From the NCBI GenBank assembly GCA_021828245.1, contig JAKASC010000032.1:1-14157 (forward strand): a DNA stretch of 14,157 nucleotides, given 5' to 3'. A program made the translations under genes and the position numbers. This DNA is from Acidobacteriota bacterium. Lineage in GTDB: Bacteria; Acidobacteriota; Terriglobia; UBA7540. Below, piece after piece: positions 1-7,127 of the stretch (position 1 is its first letter; the number at the start of each line of letters is the position of its first letter). Below the pieces are notes generated by a model. The model worked only from the letters and a program-made list of their open reading frames with translations, was not told the origin of the DNA and did not search any database.

Positions 1-126
1 AAAGCTTCCTGTAGTTGCTCGCATCCCAACTGTGAAAAAGTTCGCGGCCCCCAGGGGAGAAGGGCTCCGCCCCTCTCCCCTGAAACCCCTTTCCCCCAAA
101 GCCCCTCTAAGGACGAAAAATAAAAA
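1..126. repeat. Left copy of terminal direct repeat (circular-plasmid overlap)
   Basis: These 126 bases recur exactly at 14022-14147, in the same orientation. The simplest reading is that the window is a circular plasmid whose assembly ran past its starting point. After position 126 the copies diverge: CCCAAGGCCC here, ACCAAAGGCC at the right end. The overlap is therefore not a clean fixed-length assembly artefact. A read error, a strain variant or a true direct repeat could each explain the difference. Confidence 0.9.
53..81. other. GC-rich hairpin next to the origin
   Basis: AGGGGAGAAGGGC at 53-65 pairs with GCCCCTCTCCCCT at 69-81, giving a 13-bp stem with one mismatch and a three-base loop (TCC). 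No T-run follows directly on either strand, so an ordinary Rho-independent terminator is unlikely. Its place roughly 80-140 bp beyond the iterons, once the circle is closed, suggests an origin structure such as a single-strand initiation or replisome-loading hairpin, but that is inference. The same hairpin appears at 14074-14102 because of the terminal repeat. Confidence 0.6.
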
Positions 127-294
127 CCCAAGGCCCATAAAGGCCAGCTCCGAATCAGCACGCAAGGAAGGGAAAAAGCAGAAAGAAAAGAACGACTAAA
201 GACAGCTTCCAAAAAACCCCAAGAGGAAAGAGCCAAGCTTGATAAGGAGGCTACAATCAAGGCTGAAGAAATATAACCAAAACGCTTAGGTTTA
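127..294. other. Purine-rich non-coding leader
   Basis: No gene with a usable start codon was found here. The top strand is strikingly purine-rich from about 160 to 276, with many GAAA, AAGG and GAGG runs, and includes a strong Shine-Dalgarno-like AAGGAGG at 244-250. One frame is open from 124 to a TAA at 274-276 and would encode a Lys/Glu-rich peptide, but it has no ATG, GTG or TTG. It may be a decayed gene end, or a transcribed leader for the downstream DUF4160/DUF2442 pair. Confidence 0.5.
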
Positions 295-303
295 TGCTAT
301 AAT
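295..303 (+). promoter_or_regulatory. Extended -10 element overlapping the DUF4160 start codon
   Basis: TGCTATAAT at 295-303 is a perfect extended -10 (TGN followed by TATAAT). Its end overlaps the ATG at 302, so a transcript started from it would begin near 310, inside the gene. No good -35 is visible at 275-280. The match may be fortuitous, with the real promoter further upstream in the AT-rich leader. Confidence 0.35.
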
Positions 304-553
304 GCCTACTGTTGGTATCAGGATAGACGGTCTGCGAATCGTGATTTATCCGAACGACCATAGACCCGCTCACGTTCATGTCATCGGCGCAGGCTGTGAG
401 GCCGTCTTCAACCTCCATTGTCCCAACGGCCCGCCGGAATTGCGCGAGAACTACGGTTTCTCATCCGGCAAGCTCTCACACATTCGAACGGCGCTCATAG
501 CGCAACTGGCGGTTTTGTGCGCGGAATGGAGCAGGATTCATGACCTACACTAG
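302..553 (+). CDS. DUF4160 domain protein
   Basis: An 83-residue protein that is almost entirely a DUF4160 domain. The family hallmark is clear: an N-terminal MPT..IRIDGLR strand, then YPNDHRPAHVHV at residues 16-27, the NLHCPNGPPELRENYGFS segment at about 37-54, and a C-terminal helix ending AEWSRIH. The biochemical role of DUF4160 is not established as far as I know. The family is often found directly before a DUF2442 gene, as here, where the two genes overlap by 14 bases. That arrangement, with a tiny basic partner, has led to the idea that the pair acts like a toxin-antitoxin or stability module, but nothing in the sequence proves it. The start at 302 matches the usual family N-terminus, yet the ribosome site is poor (TTAGG, about 11 bases upstream), and a -10-like element covers the start codon. 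Confidence 0.85.
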   Translation: MPTVGIRIDGLRIVIYPNDHRPAHVHVIGAGCEAVFNLHCPNGPPELRENYGFSSGKLSHIRTALIAQLAVLCAEWSRIHDLH

Positions 554-965
554 GGAAGAAATCGACGCCGCCAATAAGCGGGCGGCCACCCGCTTGGCAA
601 AGACGCCCACGGCGACAGCAACATGGTATGACCATCACCACAGCCGCCTGGTCATCGAGCTGAGCAACGCGATTTCGATTGGATTCAACCCCCACGACGC
701 GCAGGGCCTTGAGCATGCGAAGCCGGAGGATTTGACCCAGGTTGAAATCTCCCCGTCAGGGCTGGGGTTGCATTTCCCAACCGTTGACGCGGACATCTAC
801 CTGCCCGGCCTCCTGGAAGGTTTCCTCGGCTCACGTCGCTGGATGGCGTCGCAACTCGGCAGAGCAGGAGGCCGGGCCACATCGCCCGCGAAGACCACCG
901 CCGTGCGTGAAAACGGCAAGCTTGGCGGACGCCCGAAAAAAGCTCGCGCCACCTCCTGCCCCTAA
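540..965 (+). CDS. DUF2442 domain protein with basic C-terminal tail
   Basis: A 141-residue protein of the DUF2442 family. Residues 28-100 form the domain core, including the WYD...RLVIELSNAISIGF strands (about 29-49) and the DLTQVEISPSGLGLHFP..DADIYLP segment (about 64-89). A flexible basic tail follows, with GRAGGRA at 107-113 and GKLGGRPKK at 127-135, a tail common in plasmid and mobile-element members and suggestive of nucleic-acid contact. The ATG at 540 lies inside the end of the DUF4160 gene (overlap 540-553) and has GGAG at 528-531, eight bases upstream, so translation of the two is probably coupled. The molecular function is unknown. The likely partner is the preceding DUF4160 protein, and a stability or toxin-antitoxin role is inference only. 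Confidence 0.8.
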   Translation: MTYTREEIDAANKRAATRLAKTPTATATWYDHHHSRLVIELSNAISIGFNPHDAQGLEHAKPEDLTQVEISPSGLGLHFPTVDADIYLPGLLEGFLGSRRWMASQLGRAGGRATSPAKTTAVRENGKLGGRPKKARATSCP

Positions 966-1070
966 AACCGCGCGAAAATTTGCGCCAGGATGCCACAGGA
1001 CGTATTTTCTCAGCGAGGGTGATGCTCAGCTACCCCCCTTTCTCGAGTCGCTGGCGTGGCAATGTGGGGA

Positions 1071-1175
1071 GGTGTGACGTGGGGTAAAAGATACGGCGCT
1101 GGCGCGCCGGCTGGCCCTTTTGATACGTCACCCCTTGCAGGGTACTGTTGGGTATCGTGCCGATACCAATTGGTA
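1071..1175. other. Candidate origin of transfer (oriT) with nested inverted repeats
   Basis: This lies in a 349-bp gene-free stretch (966-1314) directly upstream of the transfer operon, where R388-type plasmids keep oriT. GGTGTGACGT at 1071-1080 is inverted as ACGTCACCCC at 1125-1134 (9 of 10 pair). Inside are AAAAG at 1086-1090 and CTTTT at 1117-1121, and at the centre the palindrome GGCGCGCC at 1101-1108. Next come the perfect inverted repeat GGTATCG/CGATACC at 1151-1167 and the 12-bp palindrome TACCAATTGGTA at 1164-1175. Cruciform potential next to a relaxase operon is typical of oriT. I could not identify the nick site, so the exact boundaries are uncertain. Bases 966-1070 show nothing I can name. 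Confidence 0.5.
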
Positions 1176-1189
1176 GTTATTCTTTTCGC

Positions 1190-1252
1190 TTGACTTATCT
1201 GGCCAGCGATACCATATAGTATTTAGCGATACTATATAGTATCGCTGGATAC
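1190..1252 (+). promoter_or_regulatory. Transfer operon promoter with phased palindromic operator
   Basis: TTGACT at 1190-1195 and TATAGT at 1215-1220 (spacing 19, a little long) make a plausible promoter. It is overlaid by two tandem 20-bp units at 1205-1224 and 1225-1244, the second part of a perfect 22-bp palindrome at 1225-1246. An outer inverted repeat, CCAGCGATAC at 1203-1212 and GTATCGCTGG at 1239-1248, encloses both. The motif GATAC starts at 1208, 1228 and 1248, exactly 20 bp apart. Ribbon-helix-helix dimers bind such phased half-sites, so the product of the next gene is the natural autorepressor, as TrwA is for the trw operon of R388. Binding is inferred. Confidence 0.6.
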
Positions 1253-1314
1253 TCTATGCGAACCTATTGGTTTTAGAGCTGTTACGAGAATCTCTCCAAA
1301 CTGAGGCTGCCCGC

Positions 1315-1698
1315 ATGTCCAAAGACTTTTACCGCACGAAATCCATTGGCGTGAAGGTCAACGAGGACGATTTCATCGCTCTTCAAACTCTTTCTGCGCG
1401 CGAGCACAAGCCCCTGGCCGAATGGTGCCGCGACGTCCTGATTCGCGCCGCCCGGAATCCCCTGGGCAGCCCCATTGAGCAGGCCTTGCTCGCCGAGCTC
1501 ATGGCTCTGCGGACCATCATCAGCAACCTGGTTTACGCCCAAGGGGAAGGAAAGGTGACGCCCCAGCAGATGTCCGCCTTCATCGAGCGCGCTGATCGGA
1601 CGAAGCTCAAGCGCGCTTTCGATTTTCTCGCCAAGCTCCATACGGAAGAAGATTATCCCTCTATCGAACAGCCACAAGCGGCTGGAGGCGGGAGATGA
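1315..1698 (+). CDS. Ribbon-helix-helix relaxosome accessory protein (TrwA-like)
   Basis: A 127-residue small basic protein. Residues 9-47 fit a ribbon-helix-helix fold: a short strand (KSIGVKVNED), a helix (DDFIALQTLSAREH) and a second helix (PLAEWCRDVLIRAA). The rest is helical and probably for tetramerisation or contact with coupling protein or relaxase. By position it corresponds to TrwA of R388: first gene of the operon, next to the likely oriT and followed by coupling protein and relaxase. It would bind oriT DNA, help nicking and repress its own promoter. I chose the ATG at 1315 because GAGG at 1303-1306 lies eight bases upstream. A TTG at 1267 in the same frame would add 16 residues but has no better ribosome site. 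Its end overlaps the next gene by ATGA (1695-1698). Only the fold and context support the role; sequence similarity to TrwA itself is not obvious by eye. Confidence 0.8.
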   Translation: MSKDFYRTKSIGVKVNEDDFIALQTLSAREHKPLAEWCRDVLIRAARNPLGSPIEQALLAELMALRTIISNLVYAQGEGKVTPQQMSAFIERADRTKLKRAFDFLAKLHTEEDYPSIEQPQAAGGGR

Positions 1699-3674
1699 CG
1701 GATGCCTGGAGCAGGGAAGTTGCTCCCCCAAAACCTAAATTTACTATTGCCGTCCTGATTCTCTCCGTGATTGTGATCGCGCTGCTTTATTACGAGAAGT
1801 ACGAGCATTCCTGGACGCCCCTTGAACGGCTGTACCTGCTAACTTACGTTTTCACTGATCATTCGGGCATCGGCCACTACCGGCTGCTGATGGCCGACTA
1901 TCCTAAAGGGCGCCAACTCCCGGCCACTGATGCGGATGTCGTTCCCGCCGCTCCGCCTGCCGGGGTTCCGCCTCAGCTTGCCGTGCCCTTTGTGCTTTCC
2001 AGCGAGGCCCGGCGCGCCGGCATCGGGAAGCTCGAATGGAAATGGTATCGCCGGGTCGATGACCCGAAGTTGCATGCTTACCTTGAGGAGAACTTTTACC
2101 AGGGGCAGTCTCTCTGGAAGTTGATAAAGACGCCTTTGGAGCGTGGGGCGATCTTTCTGGTGGTTCTCTTGCCGTTTGCTATTTACATCGATCGGAGCAA
2201 GCTTCGGGAGCTTGCGGAAGGGCGTGTGTTGCGCGGGCCGGAACTCGTCACCCGCGCTCGTTTCAACTACCAGTATGGCGGGCAGGGCATCGGCTTTACG
2301 ACGCTGGCGCGGCTCAGTCCGGCGGAATGGCTGAATTTTTCCAACCGGTGCCGGGTCAGGATTCCGCTCAAAGACGAAAACAAGCACATTGTCATCAAAG
2401 GCGACACGGGCGGAGGCAAGACCTCGATCATTTCCGAGATCCTCTTGCAGCTTGAGGAGCGGGGTGACACGGCGATTGTGTTCGATCCGCGAGGGGTCTT
2501 TGTCTCGCACTTTTACAATCCGGCCCGAGGAGACAAGATTCTGAACCCGGTTGACCGGAGAATGCCCTACTGGAGACCGAGCGACGAAGTGCAATATGCC
2601 CCCGAAGCTGCTGCGCTGGCAGCCTCACTTTTCCCCGAGCCGCCCCGAGGTGAGACCTTTTTTGCTTCAGCCGCCCAGCAAATCTTCGAGCGGTTACTGC
2701 GTTACCGGCCGTCACCGCAGGAACTGACGCAGTGGATGAGCCATTGGGAGGAGATTGACCGGCGGGTTGCGGGCACGGAAGTGGCGGCCATGCTCGAACG
2801 CGGCGCTCCGGCCCAGCGCGCCGCCGTAAAATCGGCCGTCAATCTGGCGGCCGCGGCCTTAAAGCTTTTGCCATCAGAAGAACAAGCGCAGGGACGATGG
2901 AGCGCGGCAGAGTGGGCCATCGAGCGGCAAGGCTGGCTGTTTCTAACTTCAAAGCCCGTCTTCGCCAAGCAGATACTGCCTCTCACCAGCTTGTGGCTGG
3001 ATTCGCTGATTCTCCGCCTGATGAGCACGGAAAGCGGGCGCACGGTGTGGATGATTCTGGACGAGCTCGCGAGCTTGCAGAAATTGCCGCAATTGCCCGC
3101 CGCCATCACCAAGGGCCGTAATGCCAATCTGCGGCTGGTGCTGGGCTTTCAGGGCCTCGACCAGGTGGAGCATCTCTATGGGCCGGCCAAGACGATGCTT
3201 TCGCAGCCGAAGACCAAGGTTTTTCTCCGCATCAGCGAGCCGGAGACGGCAAAGTGGGTGAGCACCTCGATTGGCGACGTTGAGAAGGAGTGGCTCGAGC
3301 CGAGCGGCACGGAGGAGGTTTCATCACGCTTCAGCCGGAAACGGAAGAGCAGAACGTATCATGTACGTCGGCAGATCGAGCCGCTGGTGATGGCATCGGA
3401 GATACAGGGCCTGGCGGACCTTCACGGATATGTGAAGTTCGAGAACCTAGTGGTTCGAGCGCAATTTCCGTATGTGGAGCTCAAGGCGAAGCAGCCAGCG
3501 TTCCTGCCGCGCCCCCTGCCACAGTTGGAATTTCTGCCGGCGCCCGAGCCAGCGCGGGCAGCGGCGGCCAGTGCGGGAGCGAATGGTCAGACTTCAACCA
3601 TCCCCACAGACGAAGCGCGGGAAGAGAAGTCTCCGGACCAGGATGAAAAGCCGCCGCAGATCATTTTTGACTGA
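1695..3674 (+). CDS. Type IV coupling protein (TrwB/TraD family)
   Basis: A 659-residue inner-membrane ATPase that delivers the relaxase-DNA complex to a type IV secretion channel. Two membrane segments are visible, at about residues 16-32 and 151-165, separated by an external loop; this is the usual N-terminal anchor. The cytoplasmic motor follows, with Walker A GDTGGGKTS at 236-244 and Walker B VWMILDEL around D456-E457. The stretch GFQGLDQVEHLYG after Walker B is also typical of the TrwB/TraD AAA+-like domain. The C-terminal 60 or so residues are Pro-, Ala- and acid-rich and probably disordered, as in many coupling proteins where the tail contacts substrate. Start ATG 1695 overlaps the preceding stop (ATGA), so translation is coupled. 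Length is somewhat above TrwB (about 500) and nearer TraD. No VirB channel genes are in the window, so the partner channel must come from elsewhere. Confidence 0.93.
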   Translation: MTDAWSREVAPPKPKFTIAVLILSVIVIALLYYEKYEHSWTPLERLYLLTYVFTDHSGIGHYRLLMADYPKGRQLPATDADVVPAAPPAGVPPQLAVPFVLSSEARRAGIGKLEWKWYRRVDDPKLHAYLEENFYQGQSLWKLIKTPLERGAIFLVVLLPFAIYIDRSKLRELAEGRVLRGPELVTRARFNYQYGGQGIGFTTLARLSPAEWLNFSNRCRVRIPLKDENKHIVIKGDTGGGKTSIISEILLQLEERGDTAIVFDPRGVFVSHFYNPARGDKILNPVDRRMPYWRPSDEVQYAPEAAALAASLFPEPPRGETFFASAAQQIFERLLRYRPSPQELTQWMSHWEEIDRRVAGTEVAAMLERGAPAQRAAVKSAVNLAAAALKLLPSEEQAQGRWSAAEWAIERQGWLFLTSKPVFAKQILPLTSLWLDSLILRLMSTESGRTVWMILDELASLQKLPQLPAAITKGRNANLRLVLGFQGLDQVEHLYGPAKTMLSQPKTKVFLRISEPETAKWVSTSIGDVEKEWLEPSGTEEVSSRFSRKRKSRTYHVRRQIEPLVMASEIQGLADLHGYVKFENLVVRAQFPYVELKAKQPAFLPRPLPQLEFLPAPEPARAAAASAGANGQTSTIPTDEAREEKSPDQDEKPPQIIFD

Positions 3675-3690
3675 GAATAGGGGAGGAGCC

Positions 3691-3984
3691 ATGAATATCA
3701 CACTCAGCCCGGATGTTGAAAAACGCATTCAAGAACTCGTCGAACGGGGAGATTATCCGAACGCCGACGCCCTGGTACAGGAGGCGGTGGGTTCCTTCCT
3801 TGATGTGGAGAGTGAGGAGGATCTAGAAGCTATTCGCCGGCGCATTGAAATCTCCGAGTCAGAAATTGATCGGGGCGAATTCCTGGAGTACGATGCGGAA
3901 AACATCGGGGATCTTGCAAAAGACGTTCACGCGCGGGGAAAGAAAAGGCTGGTGGAGGGCCGTAAGGCGGGTCCGCGCGGATGA
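3691..3984 (+). CDS. parD: ParD-family antitoxin
   Basis: A 97-residue antitoxin of the ParD/CopG ribbon-helix-helix type. Residues 1-38 are the DNA-binding part: MNITLSPDVEKRIQELVERG, then DYPNADALVQEAVGSFL. The acidic C-terminal half (about 39-80) would be the segment that wraps and neutralises the toxin. The start at 3691 is set by a very strong ribosome site (GGGGAGGAG, ending about two bases before the ATG). The stop overlaps the toxin start as ATGA at 3981-3984, the standard toxin-antitoxin coupling. It sits 16 bases after the coupling protein gene, inside the transfer operon, so it may be expressed from the transfer promoter as well as any promoter of its own. I see no clear separate promoter or palindrome just upstream, although ParD proteins normally repress their own. 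Confidence 0.88.
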   Translation: MNITLSPDVEKRIQELVERGDYPNADALVQEAVGSFLDVESEEDLEAIRRRIEISESEIDRGEFLEYDAENIGDLAKDVHARGKKRLVEGRKAGPRG

Positions 3985-4277
3985 GCAAACTCCGGGTTGC
4001 ACGTAGCGCCGTGAGTGACCTTGATGAGATTTGGTTATACATCGCGCAGAAGCAGAGCATTGAAACTGCCGAACAGGTTGTGAGCTTCCTCACCAGCAAA
4101 TTCTCGCTTCTTGCTGCTTTGCCCCGAATTGGGCGTCGGCGCCCGGAGCTCGGGGTCGATATCCGAAGCTTTCCCGTACAGAATTACCGAATTTACTACC
4201 GGGAAGAGAAGCGCGGTATCGTTCGAATTCTTTACGTGCGCCACGGCAAGCGCGAGGAATCAAGGATGTTTGGATAA
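3981..4277 (+). CDS. parE: ParE/RelE-family toxin
   Basis: A 98-residue basic protein of the RelE/ParE superfamily. The fold signatures are present: the N-terminal VARSAVSDLDEIWLYIA helix region (residues 6-22), the loop LPRIGRRRPEL (48-58), the RSFPVQNYRIYYR strands (62-74) and the C-terminal strand VRILYVRHGKRE (81-92). The Arg and His positions near the end match ParE-type members, which poison DNA gyrase, more than the ribosome-dependent RelE nucleases, but the target cannot be read from sequence alone. It is paired with the upstream antitoxin by a four-base ATGA overlap, and the relaxase begins 13 bases after its stop. Being placed between coupling protein and relaxase ties plasmid addiction to the transfer operon. 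Confidence 0.9.
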   Translation: MSKLRVARSAVSDLDEIWLYIAQKQSIETAEQVVSFLTSKFSLLAALPRIGRRRPELGVDIRSFPVQNYRIYYREEKRGIVRILYVRHGKREESRMFG

Positions 4278-4290
4278 TTGAGGACCGCGA

Positions 4291-7074
4291 ATGCTGACGA
4301 TCTCCAAGCCGTTGAGCGCAGGCCAGGCTCAGGCCTACCACAAAAGCGAATTCACATCGGCGGAGCAGAGCTACTACACCCAGCGCGACCAGGTGCGGGG
4401 AGAATGGCAGGGCGAGCTGGCCTTCAAGTGGGGTCTCGCCGGGGAGGTGACGGAAGAGCAATTCTCACGCTTGGCCAACGGCCAGCACCCGGAAACCGGC
4501 GAGCAGCTCGTGAGGCATCGCGAGCCCTTCGAGTATCGGAACCAGTACGGCGATACGGTCAAGACCATGGAGCACCGCGCCGGCTGGGACGCGACGTTCA
4601 GCGCCCCGAAAAGCGTCTCGATCACGGCCCTTGTGGGCGGTGATGAACGGGTCCGCGAGGCTCACCGTGAAAGCGTCCGCATTGCCCTGGACGAGATGGA
4701 GGGCTTTGTGCAGGCCCGCATCGGCGGAAACAATCCCGCCGAGACTACGGGCAAATGGGTTGCCGCCAAATTTGAGCACGACAGCGCCAGGCCGGTAGAG
4801 GGCTATTCCGCCCCCCAGTTACACACTCACGTCGTCTTCTTCAACGTCACCGAGACCGCAGAAGGCCAAACACACGCCATCCAGCCCCAGGAGCTTTACC
4901 GGAGCCAGAAATACGGGACGGCAATTTATCAGAGCGAGCTCGCCTGGCGGCTGAAGGCGCTGGGTTACGAGATCGAGGCAGGGAAGAACCATGCTCCGGA
5001 GATCAAGGGTTACAGCCAAGAGTACCTCGAAGCGAGCAGTCCCCGCAGCCAACAAATCAAGGCTCACCTCGAAGAGCAGGGGTTAAGCGGCGCCGGGCCC
5101 GCCCAGATCGCTGCCCATCGCACGCGGGACGCCAAGGCTCCCCTCAGCGCCGAGGAGACTTTGGCGCGGCATCGTGAAGTTGCCGAGCGATACGGCAACC
5201 AGGCGGATCGCGTTGTCGCGGAGGCCCGCGAGCGCGCCCAACGCCAGGAATTTAAGGCCTCTCCCAGGTACGCGCAAGAGGCCTTGACGTGGGCGCGTGA
5301 CAAGCACCTGGAGCGCGAGGCGGTTGTGAATGAGCGGGAATTGATGCGAGACGCCCTCAAACGCTCTATGGGCCAGGCGAGATTCGAGGAAATCAGGGAC
5401 AACTTTGAGAAGAGAGTCCGCGCCGGCGAGTTTATCGAGATCGATCACGGCAGGCCCGGAACCGCTGAGCGGTCCCTTACCACGCGCCAGATGCTCGAAT
5501 ACGAGCGCGAGAATATCGCCCAGATGAAGGCCGGACAGGAGAGATTCTCGGACCCGCTGGTTTTGGAATCCACCGTGGAGCTGATGCACGATAAATTCGC
5601 CCGCTTGAGCGCCGGCCAGCGCCAGGCCGCGGTGGAGATCCTCGCAAGCGAAGACAAAATTATGGGCCTACAAGGAACCGCAGGGGCAGGGAAGACCACC
5701 GCCCTGAATTTTATTCGAGAGGCGGCGGCGCGCGATGGCTACCAAGTCGAAGGTTTCGCGCCGACCTCTCGCGCGACGCAGCAGCTTGAAGACGCCGGCA
5801 TTCGTTCAACCACCTTGCAGCACCATCTCGCCCAGGGATACAAGGCGGAAGACTCGGAGAGGCATTTGTATTTTGTGGATGAATCGAGCCTTGCGAGCAC
5901 CAAGCAAGTCAACGAGTTCTTACACAGGCTTCATGAATACGACCGGGTGATTTTTGTTGGGGACACGCGCCAGCACCAGGGCGTGGAGGCCGGACGGCCG
6001 TTTGAGCAGTTGCAGGAAGCGGGAATGAAGACATCCAGGCTGGAGGAGATCATCCGGCAGCGAGACCCGAGGCTCAAGCAGGCCGTTGAGCAGCTCGCGC
6101 GCGGTGAAGTCCGCGAAGCGATCGACAATCTGAACCGCCAGGGACGGGTTCACGAGATCGCCGATCGCGAGGAGCGAATGAGGGCGATTGCGAGGGATTA
6201 CGCCGCGCATCCCCGCGAAACGCTGGTGGTTTCGCCGGATAACCAATCCCGGCAGGAAATCAATCAGCTCATTCACCGCGAGCTCAAGGCAGGCGGCACG
6301 GTGTATCGTCAGGAGCACTCATTGACGGTACTGACGCCACGCCAGGACATGACCGGTGCCGACCGGCAATGGACCGCGCAGTACCAAATTGGCGACGTCG
6401 TGCGGTACACCAAGGGCAGCCGGACCATTGGAGTAAAGGCCGGAGAATATGTGCGCGTCACTGCCGTTGACCGGGAACAGAATTTACTAAAAGTAGAGCG
6501 GGAGAATGGCGAGCAGGTTACCTACGATCCGCGCCGGCTGCAGGGGGTGAGCGTTTACCGGGAAGCGCAGAGGGAATTTTCGGAAGGCGAACGCGTGCAG
6601 TTCACGGCGCCCTATAAAAGCGAGGGGATCGCTAACCGCGAGCTTGGAACGATTGAGAGAATGGACGCCGAAGGGAATCTTCAAATCCGCTTCGATTCAG
6701 GGCGCGAAGCCCGGTTCAACATCCGCGAGCACCCGCATCTGGACTACGGCTATGCGGTCACCAGTCACAGCAGCCAGGGGGCGACGGCGGATCGCGTCCT
6801 GGTGCACGTGGACACCGCCCAGGCCCACGAGAAGCTTATCAACTCTCGGCTGGCCTATGTGTCCGTTTCGCGCGGACGCTACGACGCTCAAATTTACACG
6901 AACAACGCCGGCAAATTGGGTAACGAGCTCAGCCGCGACGTTTCAAAGAGAGCTGCCTTGGAAACTCAGCATGAACTCTCCGCCTCGGAGCGAAGCCGTG
7001 CAGCCGCGCCCGTCCAGCGCCAGGAACAGAGTCAGTCGCATGGGCAGGGATACGGATATGGCATCGAGCGATGA
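4291..7074 (+). CDS. MobF relaxase-helicase (TrwC/TraI family)
   Basis: A 927-residue bifunctional conjugation enzyme, close to TrwC of R388 (966). The N-terminal relaxase domain (about 1-300) cuts oriT and stays bound to the 5' end. Candidate catalytic tyrosines are Y16 and the pair Y28-Y29, and the metal-binding histidines are H163, H178 and H180 (the latter two in PQLHTHVVFFN). The C-terminal part is a RecD-like superfamily 1 helicase: Walker A GTAGAGKT at 462-469, Walker B VDES at 529-532, then late motifs GYAVTSHSSQGATADRV and RLAYVSVSRGRYDA near the end. A Gln/Gly-rich tail closes the protein. The start is supported by GAGGA at 4280-4284, six bases upstream. All key residues are present, so the enzyme looks intact. 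The wording of the N-terminus recalls Acidobacteriota plasmid relaxases, from memory. Confidence 0.95.
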   Translation: MLTISKPLSAGQAQAYHKSEFTSAEQSYYTQRDQVRGEWQGELAFKWGLAGEVTEEQFSRLANGQHPETGEQLVRHREPFEYRNQYGDTVKTMEHRAGWDATFSAPKSVSITALVGGDERVREAHRESVRIALDEMEGFVQARIGGNNPAETTGKWVAAKFEHDSARPVEGYSAPQLHTHVVFFNVTETAEGQTHAIQPQELYRSQKYGTAIYQSELAWRLKALGYEIEAGKNHAPEIKGYSQEYLEASSPRSQQIKAHLEEQGLSGAGPAQIAAHRTRDAKAPLSAEETLARHREVAERYGNQADRVVAEARERAQRQEFKASPRYAQEALTWARDKHLEREAVVNERELMRDALKRSMGQARFEEIRDNFEKRVRAGEFIEIDHGRPGTAERSLTTRQMLEYERENIAQMKAGQERFSDPLVLESTVELMHDKFARLSAGQRQAAVEILASEDKIMGLQGTAGAGKTTALNFIREAAARDGYQVEGFAPTSRATQQLEDAGIRSTTLQHHLAQGYKAEDSERHLYFVDESSLASTKQVNEFLHRLHEYDRVIFVGDTRQHQGVEAGRPFEQLQEAGMKTSRLEEIIRQRDPRLKQAVEQLARGEVREAIDNLNRQGRVHEIADREERMRAIARDYAAHPRETLVVSPDNQSRQEINQLIHRELKAGGTVYRQEHSLTVLTPRQDMTGADRQWTAQYQIGDVVRYTKGSRTIGVKAGEYVRVTAVDREQNLLKVERENGEQVTYDPRRLQGVSVYREAQREFSEGERVQFTAPYKSEGIANRELGTIERMDAEGNLQIRFDSGREARFNIREHPHLDYGYAVTSHSSQGATADRVLVHVDTAQAHEKLINSRLAYVSVSRGRYDAQIYTNNAGKLGNELSRDVSKRAALETQHELSASERSRAAAPVQRQEQSQSHGQGYGYGIER

Positions 7075-7127
7075 CGGGTCTAACGCCACTTGGCCGAAAT
7101 TTAGGCCTTCGCTAGGTTACGGCCATG

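Noticed and set aside
53..81. Rho-independent terminator
   Set aside because: The stem is strong but no run of T follows directly on either strand, and no gene ends close by.
1839..2594. Minus-strand open frame of 251 residues
   Set aside because: It lies opposite the coupling protein, whose motifs are unmistakable; high GC makes long antisense frames common.
7088..7106. Bidirectional terminator between the convergent relaxase and cyclase-like genes
   Set aside because: GGCC...GGCC around AAATTT is only an imperfect short palindrome without a T-run; too weak to list.
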